A stretch of DNA of 12,450 nucleotides from Hyphomicrobiales bacterium. Lineage in GTDB: Bacteria > Pseudomonadota > Alphaproteobacteria > Rhizobiales > Hyphomicrobiaceae. A program made the position numbers and the translations under genes. Shown in pieces: positions 6,308-12,450 of the stretch (position 1 is the stretch's first letter; each line of letters starts with the position of its first letter). The DNA lies in contig JAFKKW010000334.1 in the NCBI GenBank assembly GCA_017304275.1, positions 1-12,450 on the forward strand. Reading direction: 5' to 3'. Under the pieces are notes generated by a model that made no database searches, had not been told where the DNA came from, and saw only the letters and a list, made by a program, of their open reading frames with translations.

Positions 6308-6592
6308 CTAGTCGCGGCTGTCGGACGCCGCACCGGCATCACCGCTCGAAGAGCCCGAGGACGCCGAGGAGCCCTCGTGAGCCGACTTCCAGTTGGCCGG
6401 GCCTTCCACGACCGGCTTGCCCTGGAACGTGCCGTTTTCGCCGGGCTCCCGGTTCTGCCCTTCCGTTTTGAGCATCTCGCTCTGTTCCTGCGAAAGATCG
6501 CTCTTCATGTGCTTCGTTGTCTTCTCTTTCGCCATCGCGGGAGCGACGGCAAGCAGCACCGCGGCTGCGACACCAATCGTGAGCTTGATCAT
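6308..6592 (-). CDS. Small exported hydrophilic protein of unknown function
   Basis: The 94-residue protein starts MIKLTIGVAAAVLLAVAPAMA, a textbook signal peptide likely cut after AMA (residue 21). The mature part is hydrophilic, with a Lys/Thr-rich start, a Glu/Gln-rich middle (SQEQSEMLKTEGQ), a Gly/Pro-containing segment around GENGTFQGKP, and a Ser/Gly/Ala/Asp-rich disordered tail. It has no cysteine and no recognisable domain. The start at 6592 is chosen because AAGGAG lies a little upstream (minus-strand sequence before the ATG reads GAAGGAGACTATCCTC). The longer frame from 6631 would put 13 extra residues before the signal peptide and lacks a good ribosome binding site. The gene stands alone, convergent with hemA and divergent from the next plus-strand gene, and has its own terminator. 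Confidence 0.75.
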   Translation of the reverse strand: MIKLTIGVAAAVLLAVAPAMAKEKTTKHMKSDLSQEQSEMLKTEGQNREPGENGTFQGKPVVEGPANWKSAHEGSSASSGSSSGDAGAASDSRD

Positions 6593-6855
6593 GAGGATAG
6601 TCTCCTTCAAGAGGGTTCGGCACATGGCCATCCCCCGGCTTCCGCGGCGGATGGCGGACGCACGCCCCGGTGTTCATCCGGATCGTACCGGCCCGTACCG
6701 CCTCGCGGACATCGCCACGCCCGCTCACGTAATTCCGGAAAGCCGCAGGGGTTCCGGAGCGACATCCGAGGCCCCGACGCCGGCTGTAACAAGCCCCCTT
6801 CTCGACGGATCGCGACTCGGTGATATGGTCCGCGGCCGAGCATAAGGAGGACACA
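6593..6855. other. Divergent intergenic region
   Basis: This spacer separates the minus-strand small exported protein from the acidic protein gene and must hold promoters for both. I saw the two ribosome binding sites but no promoter pair I can defend. A short repeated TTCCGGA motif (around 6733 and 6753) is present, with no evident meaning. Confidence 0.5.
6844..6850 (+). promoter_or_regulatory. Ribosome binding site choosing the GTG start at 6856
   Basis: AAGGAGG lies five bases before GTG 6856. The in-frame ATG at 6820 is upstream of this site, so translation most likely begins at the GTG, giving an 86-residue rather than a 98-residue protein. Confidence 0.8.
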
Positions 6856-7116
6856 GTGGACGAGGACTCGCTCGCATTTCTGGAGAAGTGGATTGAGGAC
6901 AACGCAGTCGGCGTCGCCGCCCCCCTGCGGGCCGAGAAGGCCGAAAGTCTTGCCGAGCAGTGCCTGAGGGATGCAGCCGAGGCCGGATACGCCGATGAGG
7001 ACATCGAGCAGGCCGCGGCCGAGCTGAGCGACGGCGAGGATCTCGCCACGTACATCGAAATGGCGCTGGAAAAAGCGGACGAGGACGAGGACGAGTCCGA
7101 GGACGACGAAGACTAA
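6856..7116 (+). CDS. Small acidic protein, possibly DUF768-like
   Basis: This 86-residue protein has no signal peptide or membrane segment. Its first part (SLAFLEKWIEDN, then alternating helical Ala/Glu/Leu stretches, then a second motif around YADEDIEQAAAEL) recalls the short DUF768 proteins of rhizobia and relatives, which share a FL.KW...N start and a helical body. I judge this by eye only. It ends in a strongly acidic tail, with 12 Asp or Glu among the last 14 residues. Its function is unknown. It is transcribed away from the minus-strand gene at 6308-6592 and lies 45 nt before the epimerase gene, so it could be the first gene of a run with it, although nothing links their roles. Confidence 0.7.
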   Translation: MDEDSLAFLEKWIEDNAVGVAAPLRAEKAESLAEQCLRDAAEAGYADEDIEQAAAELSDGEDLATYIEMALEKADEDEDESEDDED

Positions 7117-7161
7117 ACCGGGCCGCAGGATCCCGCGCTTCGGAACGGACATGGTGGACGA

Positions 7162-8157
7162 ATGACGAAGCGAATCCTGATCACGGGGGCAGCCGGGTTC
7201 ATAGGCCGCCACGTCGTCCCCCGGCTCGAGCAAGACGGTTGCCTGCTCACACTGGCGGTCCGTACCGCCGAGACGTGCCCGCCCCTCTGGCGCCGCAACT
7301 CCTGCGTTCGCATCGTCGAGACCGGAGACCTCGCGCAGCCAGCGCATCTCGACGCGGCATTTTCCGACGTCTCCTGCGTCGTCCATCTCGCCGGGCTGAC
7401 CAATGCCGGAAAAGCAGGCGAAGGCGCGGAGAAGCGCTTCCGCGCGGGCAACGTCTCCGCAACGCGCAATCTCGCCGACGCGGCCATCCGCCACCGCGTC
7501 GCCACGTTCGTTCATCTGAGCAGCATATTCGCGGTGACGGACAACGTCGCCGATCGGATCATCGACGACACCACGGAGAGCACACCGTCGAGCGCCTACG
7601 GACGATCGAAGCGGGAAGCCGAGCAGTGCCTGACACGCCTGCCGGACCACGGCATCGCCGCCATCTCGCTGCGCCTGCCACTGGTCATCGGTCCGCAGGC
7701 GAAGGGCAACTGGGCCGCCCTCGAGAAGCTGGCCGCGACCGGCCTCCCTTTGCCATTCGGCAGCATCACGAACCGGCGCTCCCTGATCAGCGTCGCCTCC
7801 GCAGCCGATGTCGTCGCGCACTTGTGCACTCGGCCGTGGCCATCGGCCGCCAGCGGCGCCTACGCCCTCGCCGACCCGGGTCCCCTGTCCACTGCCGACA
7901 TGATGACCGGGCTGCGCCGCGGCATGGACCGCACCCCGCGCATGATACGCTGCCCGACATGGCTTCTCGCCGCAATGGCGGCGTTGGTTGGTCAATCGCG
8001 GCGCATGGCGAGCCTGCTCGGAAGCTGCGAGATCGATGATACACGCTTCCGCCAAACGTTCGCATACGACCGGACCGAGGATCTGAAGGAGACCATACGC
8101 CAGTGCGGCGCCGCCACACGTCCGTCGAACACCGGATCGCGGGAGCAGGCGGCATGA
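7162..8157 (+). CDS. NAD-dependent nucleotide-sugar epimerase/dehydratase (extended SDR)
   Basis: This 331-residue protein opens with the Rossmann fold signature TGAAGFIG (residues 8-15) of NAD(P)-binding extended short-chain dehydrogenases. It continues with VVHLAG (73-78), HLSSI (118-122, catalytic Ser) and the catalytic pair Tyr146/Lys150 in YGRSK. Length and motif order match UDP-hexose 4-epimerases and related enzymes that act on UDP-glucose, UDP-GlcNAc or similar sugars in the cytoplasm. The exact substrate cannot be told. The last four bases form an ATGA overlap with the start of the phosphoglycosyl transferase gene, so the two are translationally coupled and the product sugar nucleotide may be the donor for that enzyme. 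The ribosome binding site is weak (GGTGGA at 7153-7158). Confidence 0.87.
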   Translation: MTKRILITGAAGFIGRHVVPRLEQDGCLLTLAVRTAETCPPLWRRNSCVRIVETGDLAQPAHLDAAFSDVSCVVHLAGLTNAGKAGEGAEKRFRAGNVSATRNLADAAIRHRVATFVHLSSIFAVTDNVADRIIDDTTESTPSSAYGRSKREAEQCLTRLPDHGIAAISLRLPLVIGPQAKGNWAALEKLAATGLPLPFGSITNRRSLISVASAADVVAHLCTRPWPSAASGAYALADPGPLSTADMMTGLRRGMDRTPRMIRCPTWLLAAMAALVGQSRRMASLLGSCEIDDTRFRQTFAYDRTEDLKETIRQCGAATRPSNTGSREQAA

Positions 8158-8708
8158 AACGCGCGTTTGATGTCGCGTTGGCGATCATCGCCCTCCCGTT
8201 CGCGGTTCCGCTCGTCGTGCTCTGCATGGCAGCCATCAGGGCCACGTCGGCCGGACCTGCCATCTTTCGGCAGACCCGCGTCGGACGCAACGAGCGGCCG
8301 TTCACCTGCTACAAGCTCCGAACGATGCACGCCGGCACACACGACATGCCGAGCCATGAGGCCGCCGCATCGTCGGTGACGCCGCTCGGAAGCCGGCTGC
8401 GGCGTCTCAAGCTCGACGAGTTGCCCCAGCTTTGCAACATCCTCGTCGGCGATATGAGCTTCGTCGGACCGCGCCCCTGCCTGCCATCGCAGACGGAGCT
8501 GATCGCCGCGCGGCGCGCACGCGGCCTCTACGCCATCCGTCCCGGCATCACCGGCGTGTCGCAGGTCGCAGGCGTCGATATGTCCGATCCCGAAAAGCTC
8601 GCCGTCCTGGACGCGACTTATCTCGCGGACATGTCCCTTGCCGCCGATCTCAAGCTCATCCTCGCCACGGCGTTCGGCGCCGGCCGAAGGGACAGCGTCG
8701 GCCGCTGA
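8154..8708 (+). CDS. Polyprenyl-phosphate phosphoglycosyl transferase (bacterial sugar transferase, PglC/WcaJ catalytic type)
   Basis: The 184-residue protein is about the size of the minimal monotopic enzymes such as PglC. An N-terminal hydrophobic segment (6-28) would form the re-entrant membrane helix. Then come FRQTRVGRN (38-46), the YKLRTM motif (53-58), the catalytic Asp88-Glu89 dyad in LKLDELPQL, MSFVGPRP (101-108) and RPGITGVSQVAG (129-140), all family hallmarks. Such enzymes move a sugar phosphate from a UDP-sugar to undecaprenyl phosphate at the inner face of the cytoplasmic membrane, starting polysaccharide or glycan assembly. It lacks the long multi-helix N-terminal domain of full WcaJ/WbaP. 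The start ATG overlaps the stop of the epimerase gene. No other glycosyltransferase, flippase or polymerase gene is in the window, so the final glycan is unknown. Confidence 0.92.
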   Translation: MKRAFDVALAIIALPFAVPLVVLCMAAIRATSAGPAIFRQTRVGRNERPFTCYKLRTMHAGTHDMPSHEAAASSVTPLGSRLRRLKLDELPQLCNILVGDMSFVGPRPCLPSQTELIAARRARGLYAIRPGITGVSQVAGVDMSDPEKLAVLDATYLADMSLAADLKLILATAFGAGRRDSVGR

Positions 8709-8883
8709 GACCGGCGTCACACGCGCGACACGCTTTTGGCCAGATTCGGAACTTGCGCTACGATCCCGCGCTTTCAACGACTGGCGGGCCGCGGGCGACG
8801 GAATCTCGCCCTTGTGGCGTTCTACCCACGATGGGAAAGACCTCGCAACACGATCGTTCGGCCATCAATTGCTTGGGGGACCA
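8709..8883. other. Intergenic region before the efflux operon
   Basis: The 175 bases between the sugar transferase stop and the adaptor start probably contain the pump operon promoter and possibly a regulator site. I found no clear hairpin followed by a T-tract and no convincing -35/-10 pair or operator palindrome. No efflux regulator gene (TetR or MarR type) lies next to the operon in this window. Confidence 0.5.
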
Positions 8884-9954
8884 ATGAGATCGAAAGTTAC
8901 CCATAGTCGGCGGTCGCGCCTCGGCCTCTTGACCCTCGCTTGGTCGATGGCGCTTATGATGCTCCCGCTCCTCTCCCCGGACGCAGTCGCGCAACGCGCG
9001 CGCCGCGGCCCGGCAACGGAAGCGGTGGTCTCGCTCTACGAGGTCAAGACCCAGCCCGTGAGCGAGCGTATTGCCGCCGTCGGGTCCGGTCGCGCGCTCG
9101 AGCAACTGACCCTCACCACGCGCGTTGCCGGCGTCATCGCCGAGGTGCTGTTCAAGGGCGGCGACAAGGTCGAGAAGGGTCAGGTCCTCGTCAAGCTCGC
9201 CTCCGAGCCCGAGGCCATCGCCGTCGAGACCGCCGAAGCCCAGCGCGCCCAGGCCTTCGACGCCGTCGAGCGCTACCGGCAGCTCAACGAAGCCGCCGTC
9301 TCGCGCGTCGTGCGCGCCGAGGCTGAGACCGCGCTCAAGGTTGCCGATGCCGCCCTGCGCCGCGCGCGCGAGGATCTGGACCGGATGACCATCAAGGCAC
9401 CGTTCGCCGGGATTGTCGGATTGACCAATCTGCAGACCGGCGACTATCTCGCCATCGGCAATCCCATCGCGACCCTCGATGACCGCTCGACCATCATCAT
9501 CGAGTTCACCGTTCCCGAGGCAGTGGCGCCGCAGATCAAGGTCGACATGCCCGTCCGCGCGAGCCTCGCGGCCCGGCCCGGCGAGATCTTCAACGGCAAG
9601 GTGGCCGCCGTCGGCACACGCATCGATCCCGTCACGCGCACGCTCTCCGTGCGCGGCGAAATTCCCAATCCCGACCTCAAACTTATCCCCGGCTCGACGT
9701 TCTCGGTTAGTGTCCAGCTTTCCGGCCAAAAATCGCCCGTCGTACCCGGCCTCGCCATCCAATGGGATCGTGCCGGCGCCTACCTCTGGCGCCTCACCGC
9801 CGACAGCACCGTCGAGCGCGTCGATGCCGCCATCATCGCGCGCGACGGTGACCGGGTTTTCATCGATGCCAAGCTCAATCCCGGCGACAAGATCGTCCAT
9901 GAGGGCGGCGGACTTCTGACCGCGGGACAGAAGGTCAAGCAGGTGGGCTCCTGA
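8884..9954 (+). CDS. RND efflux periplasmic adaptor subunit (membrane fusion protein, HlyD/AcrA type)
   Basis: The 356-residue protein has an N-terminal signal peptide (hydrophobic 15-30, likely cut after AVA at 36) with no lipobox cysteine, so unlike AcrA it is probably not a lipoprotein. Two half-lipoyl regions (about 79-109, with VAGVIAEVLFKGGDKVEKGQ; and 165-200, with IKAPFAGIVGL) flank an alpha-helical hairpin (110-163) rich in Ala, Glu and Arg. A beta-barrel domain and a membrane-proximal domain follow. Such adaptors bridge the inner-membrane pump and an outer-membrane channel. The hairpin is short compared with AcrA. ATG 8884 is chosen because the signal peptide begins there; the frame is open upstream to 8638 but that part overlaps the sugar transferase gene and shows no export signal. 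It is followed 50 nt later by the transporter gene. Confidence 0.92.
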   Translation: MRSKVTHSRRSRLGLLTLAWSMALMMLPLLSPDAVAQRARRGPATEAVVSLYEVKTQPVSERIAAVGSGRALEQLTLTTRVAGVIAEVLFKGGDKVEKGQVLVKLASEPEAIAVETAEAQRAQAFDAVERYRQLNEAAVSRVVRAEAETALKVADAALRRAREDLDRMTIKAPFAGIVGLTNLQTGDYLAIGNPIATLDDRSTIIIEFTVPEAVAPQIKVDMPVRASLAARPGEIFNGKVAAVGTRIDPVTRTLSVRGEIPNPDLKLIPGSTFSVSVQLSGQKSPVVPGLAIQWDRAGAYLWRLTADSTVERVDAAIIARDGDRVFIDAKLNPGDKIVHEGGGLLTAGQKVKQVGS

Positions 9955-10004
9955 GCGGGCAGTCCGTTGCGCAACAAGCAAATCCAAAGCACGGAGCCCG
10001 CTCC

Positions 10005-12450
10005 ATGAGCACCCCGACACCAGGATCGACACCGCCCGGCCAGCCCCGCGACGACGGCGGCTGGGTCAGCGTCTTCGTGCGCCGCCCCATCCTGGCGATG
10101 GTGCTCAACCTGCTGATCATCATTGCCGGCATCGCCGCCGTGCAATCGATCGAGATCCGCGAGCTGCCCGACGTCGATCGCCCCGTCGTCACCGTGCGCT
10201 CGAGCTATCCCGGCGCATCGCCGGAGAGCATGGACGCCCAGATCACCGCGATCATCGAAAGCGCCGTCTCGCGCGTGCAGGGCGTCACCAGCATCTCGTC
10301 GAATTCGTCGTACGGCTCGAGCCGCGTCGCCGTCGAGTTCTCGACCCAGACCGACATGCAGGTCGCCGCCATGGACGTGCGCGACGCGGTGGCCGGGGTC
10401 CAGGGGCAGCTCCCGAAGGACATGGACGACGAGCCGCGCGTCGTGAAGGCGGACGCCGACGCTTCCCCCATCATCCGCATGTCGGTCGCCTCGAGCACGC
10501 TGTCCGAAAGCGAGCTGACCGACCTCGTCAGCGACGTGATCGAGGATCGCCTGGCGGCCGTCGAAGGCGTTGCCGCCGCCAACTCCTACGGATTGCGGGC
10601 CAGGACGATCGAGGTCCGCGTCTCGCAGGTCGCCCTCGCTGCCCGCGGCCTGAGCCTGCAGGACCTGATCAATACCATCGGCAAGGCGTCCGTCACCACG
10701 CCGACCGGCGCCCTGGAGAACGCGACCCAGCAGCTCATCGTGCGCGCCGAAGCGCCCGTCGACTCGCCTCAGGATGTCGCCGAGCTCGAGCTCAACGCGC
10801 AGACCAAGGTCGGCGACATCGCCTTCGTCCGCTGGGCCTTCCAGGACGCAACCGCCATGACCCGCCTCGACGGCCAGACCGCCATCGGCGTGGAGATCAT
10901 CCGGCAAGCCAAGGCCAACACGATCGCCATATCGGACGGCATCCGCGCCGCCGTCGCCGAGCTTCAGCAGTCGCTGCCCAAGGGCGTCACCATCGCCATC
11001 ACATCCGACGATGCGATCTTCATCCGCGAATCCATTCGCGAGGTCGTCCTGACGCTCATCCTGTCGACGATCATCGTCATCCTCATCATCTTCGCTTTTT
11101 TGGGATCGGCGCGCGAAACGGTGGCCCCGGCCTTTTCCATTCCCGTCTCGCTCGTCGGCACGCTGGCGGCCATCTGGATGGCGGGCTTCTCGCTCAACAT
11201 CCTGACCCTGCTCGCCCTCGTCATCGCGACCGGCCTCGTCGTCGACGATGCCATCATCGTGGTGGAGAACATCGCGCGCCACCGCGCGCTCGGCGCGGGC
11301 CCGCGCGCCGCAGCCGTGATCGGCACGCGCGAGATCGTCTTCGCCGTCCTTGCCACCACGGCGACGCTGATCGCCGTGTTCGTGCCCATCTCCTTCATGC
11401 CGGGCATCGTCGGCAACCTGTTCTCGGAATTCGGCTTCGTGCTGGCCTTCGCGGTGACGATCTCGTCGCTGGTCGCCTTGACCGTCTGCCCGATGCTCGC
11501 CGCCAAATTGGGCGCAAGCCACACGCCACCCTCAGCCGACAAGGCACCCGGCCTGTTCACGCGGCTCTCGAACGCACTCGGCACCGTCTACGCGCGCGTG
11601 CTCGACATCTGCCTTCGCCTGCGCTTGATCGTGCTGGCGGTGTGTCTCGGCTTCGCCGCCTTGGGCTGGCTCGCCTACAAGATGCTGCCGCAGGAGATCA
11701 CGCCGCCCGAGGATCGCAGCGTGATCCAGATCTCGCTCCGCGCCCAGCAAGGCGCCAACCTGGAGTATATGTCGAAGCTGACCGAGAAGGTCGAAGCCGC
11801 CCTCGCCGAGGCCAAGAAGACGGGCGAGATCACGAGCGTCCTCGCAACCGTCGGCGCGGGCGGCACCAACAGCGCCTCCGTGGTCGCATCGCTGGCCGAT
11901 TGGAGCGATCGCGAGCGTACGCAGCAGCAGATCCAGGCCGAGCTTCAGCAGAAGCTCTCCGGCATTGCCGGATTGCAGGTCTCGCTACGCTCGGCCAACA
12001 GCCTTGGCATTCGCGGCGGCGGCCAGGGTCTCCGCTTCGCCATCGCCGGACCCGACTACAACCGCCTGGCCGATGTCGCCGGCAAGCTCGCCAGCCGCTT
12101 GTCGACGACACCTGGATTCCGCAACGCACGCACCGATTACGACACGACCCAGCCCCAGCTCTCGGTGCGCATCAATCGCGAGGCGGCAACCAAGCTCGGC
12201 GTCCCCATCGATACGATCACTAGCCTGATCAACACCATGGTCGACTACCAGAAGGCCGCCGATCTCTTCATCGGCGACGAGATCGTCGAGGTGCAGGTCA
12301 AGGCCGGCGGCCGCCCGATCAACGATCCCTCCGACCTCGGCAACCTGTTCGTCAAGACCGACAACGGGCAGTTCATCACACTGTCCTCGCTGGTCACGAT
12401 CACGGAGGACGCGATCGCGCCGAGCCTCGGACGCGAGGACCGCCAGCGCT
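10005..12450 (+). CDS. RND-type inner-membrane efflux transporter, HAE1/AcrB family (partial, 3' end outside window)
   Basis: The first 815 codons are present with no stop or frameshift, and the frame runs off the right edge; full members are about 1030-1050 residues. After a Pro/Gly-rich cytoplasmic N-terminus, TM1 follows the VFVRRPILAMVLN motif. A large periplasmic loop begins with ELPDVDRPVVTVRSSYPGASPE, a family hallmark. The central membrane block includes GLVVDDAIIVVEN, in which Asp414-Asp415 correspond to the proton-relay Asp pair of AcrB TM4, and then FMPGIVG and CPMLAAK. A second periplasmic loop starts around LPQEITPPEDRSVIQIS. The protein would form a trimer and use the proton gradient to expel drugs, solvents or lipophilic compounds. 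Substrates cannot be predicted. GGAG at 9993-9996, eight bases before the ATG, supports the start. With the adaptor upstream it forms a two-gene pump operon; an outer-membrane factor is not in the window. Confidence 0.95.
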   Translation, partial: MSTPTPGSTPPGQPRDDGGWVSVFVRRPILAMVLNLLIIIAGIAAVQSIEIRELPDVDRPVVTVRSSYPGASPESMDAQITAIIESAVSRVQGVTSISSNSSYGSSRVAVEFSTQTDMQVAAMDVRDAVAGVQGQLPKDMDDEPRVVKADADASPIIRMSVASSTLSESELTDLVSDVIEDRLAAVEGVAAANSYGLRARTIEVRVSQVALAARGLSLQDLINTIGKASVTTPTGALENATQQLIVRAEAPVDSPQDVAELELNAQTKVGDIAFVRWAFQDATAMTRLDGQTAIGVEIIRQAKANTIAISDGIRAAVAELQQSLPKGVTIAITSDDAIFIRESIREVVLTLILSTIIVILIIFAFLGSARETVAPAFSIPVSLVGTLAAIWMAGFSLNILTLLALVIATGLVVDDAIIVVENIARHRALGAGPRAAAVIGTREIVFAVLATTATLIAVFVPISFMPGIVGNLFSEFGFVLAFAVTISSLVALTVCPMLAAKLGASHTPPSADKAPGLFTRLSNALGTVYARVLDICLRLRLIVLAVCLGFAALGWLAYKMLPQEITPPEDRSVIQISLRAQQGANLEYMSKLTEKVEAALAEAKKTGEITSVLATVGAGGTNSASVVASLADWSDRERTQQQIQAELQQKLSGIAGLQVSLRSANSLGIRGGGQGLRFAIAGPDYNRLADVAGKLASRLSTTPGFRNARTDYDTTQPQLSVRINREAATKLGVPIDTITSLINTMVDYQKAADLFIGDEIVEVQVKAGGRPINDPSDLGNLFVKTDNGQFITLSSLVTITEDAIAPSLGREDRQR

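Noticed and set aside
8712..8740. Possible terminator after the sugar transferase gene (GCGT...ACGC followed by TTTT)
   Set aside because: The stem has only four to five pairs with a long GC loop and four T residues, too weak to call.
7129..8773. Repeated 12-mer GATCCCGCGCTT at 7129-7140 and 8762-8773, both in intergenic DNA
   Set aside because: A few identical 12-mers are expected by chance in a GC-rich window of this size, and the flanks do not match.
8638..8883. N-terminal extension of the efflux adaptor frame to 8638
   Set aside because: It overlaps the sugar transferase gene and would bury the signal peptide 82 residues inside the protein. ATG 8884 gives a proper export signal.
9780..11522. 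Long minus-strand open frame (580 codons) opposite the efflux genes
   Set aside because: It overlaps two unmistakable RND genes, and the product is Asp/Arg/His/Gly-rich without any domain.

Overview
The window reads as chromosomal DNA of a GC-rich alphaproteobacterium, most likely of the order Hyphomicrobiales. The signs are a C4-pathway 5-aminolevulinate synthase of alphaproteobacterial type, an alphaproteobacterial-style AcrB-type pump operon, a small acidic protein resembling the rhizobial DUF768 group, and strongly G/C-biased third codon positions. No rRNA, tRNA, CRISPR array, insertion sequence, integrase or attachment site was found by eye.

Region 1 (1-414) has no gene I can support. 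It ends in the leader of the first gene and holds a perfect 12-bp palindrome and an imperfect repeat around the start codon.

Region 2 (415-6240) is a same-strand run of five genes with short gaps or overlap (58 nt, 38 nt, 10-nt overlap, 40 nt). They encode an exported five-heme c-type cytochrome with a C-terminal beta-rich half, an outer-membrane beta-barrel protein with a charged N-terminal linker, a small exported tyrosine-rich protein, a short CcmI/NrfG-like TPR protein, and 5-aminolevulinate synthase (HemA). The set combines an electron carrier, an outer-membrane partner, a heme-attachment helper and the first enzyme of heme synthesis. I read it as a candidate self-provisioned cytochrome/outer-membrane module, and it is the most interesting part of the window. 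The electron-conduit function is inference. The ALAS has an unusual active-site loop and may be a second, dedicated copy.

Region 3 (6241-6855) carries one minus-strand gene for a small exported hydrophilic protein, with a clear intrinsic terminator, and a divergent intergenic spacer.

Region 4 (6856-8708) holds a small acidic protein, then a translationally coupled pair (ATGA overlap): an extended-SDR nucleotide-sugar epimerase/dehydratase and a small PglC-type phosphoglycosyl transferase. Together the pair could make a sugar nucleotide and load its sugar phosphate onto a polyprenyl carrier.

Region 5 (8884-12450) is an RND efflux operon: a periplasmic adaptor followed by an AcrB/MexB-type inner-membrane transporter that runs off the right edge. 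No outer-membrane factor is visible in the window.
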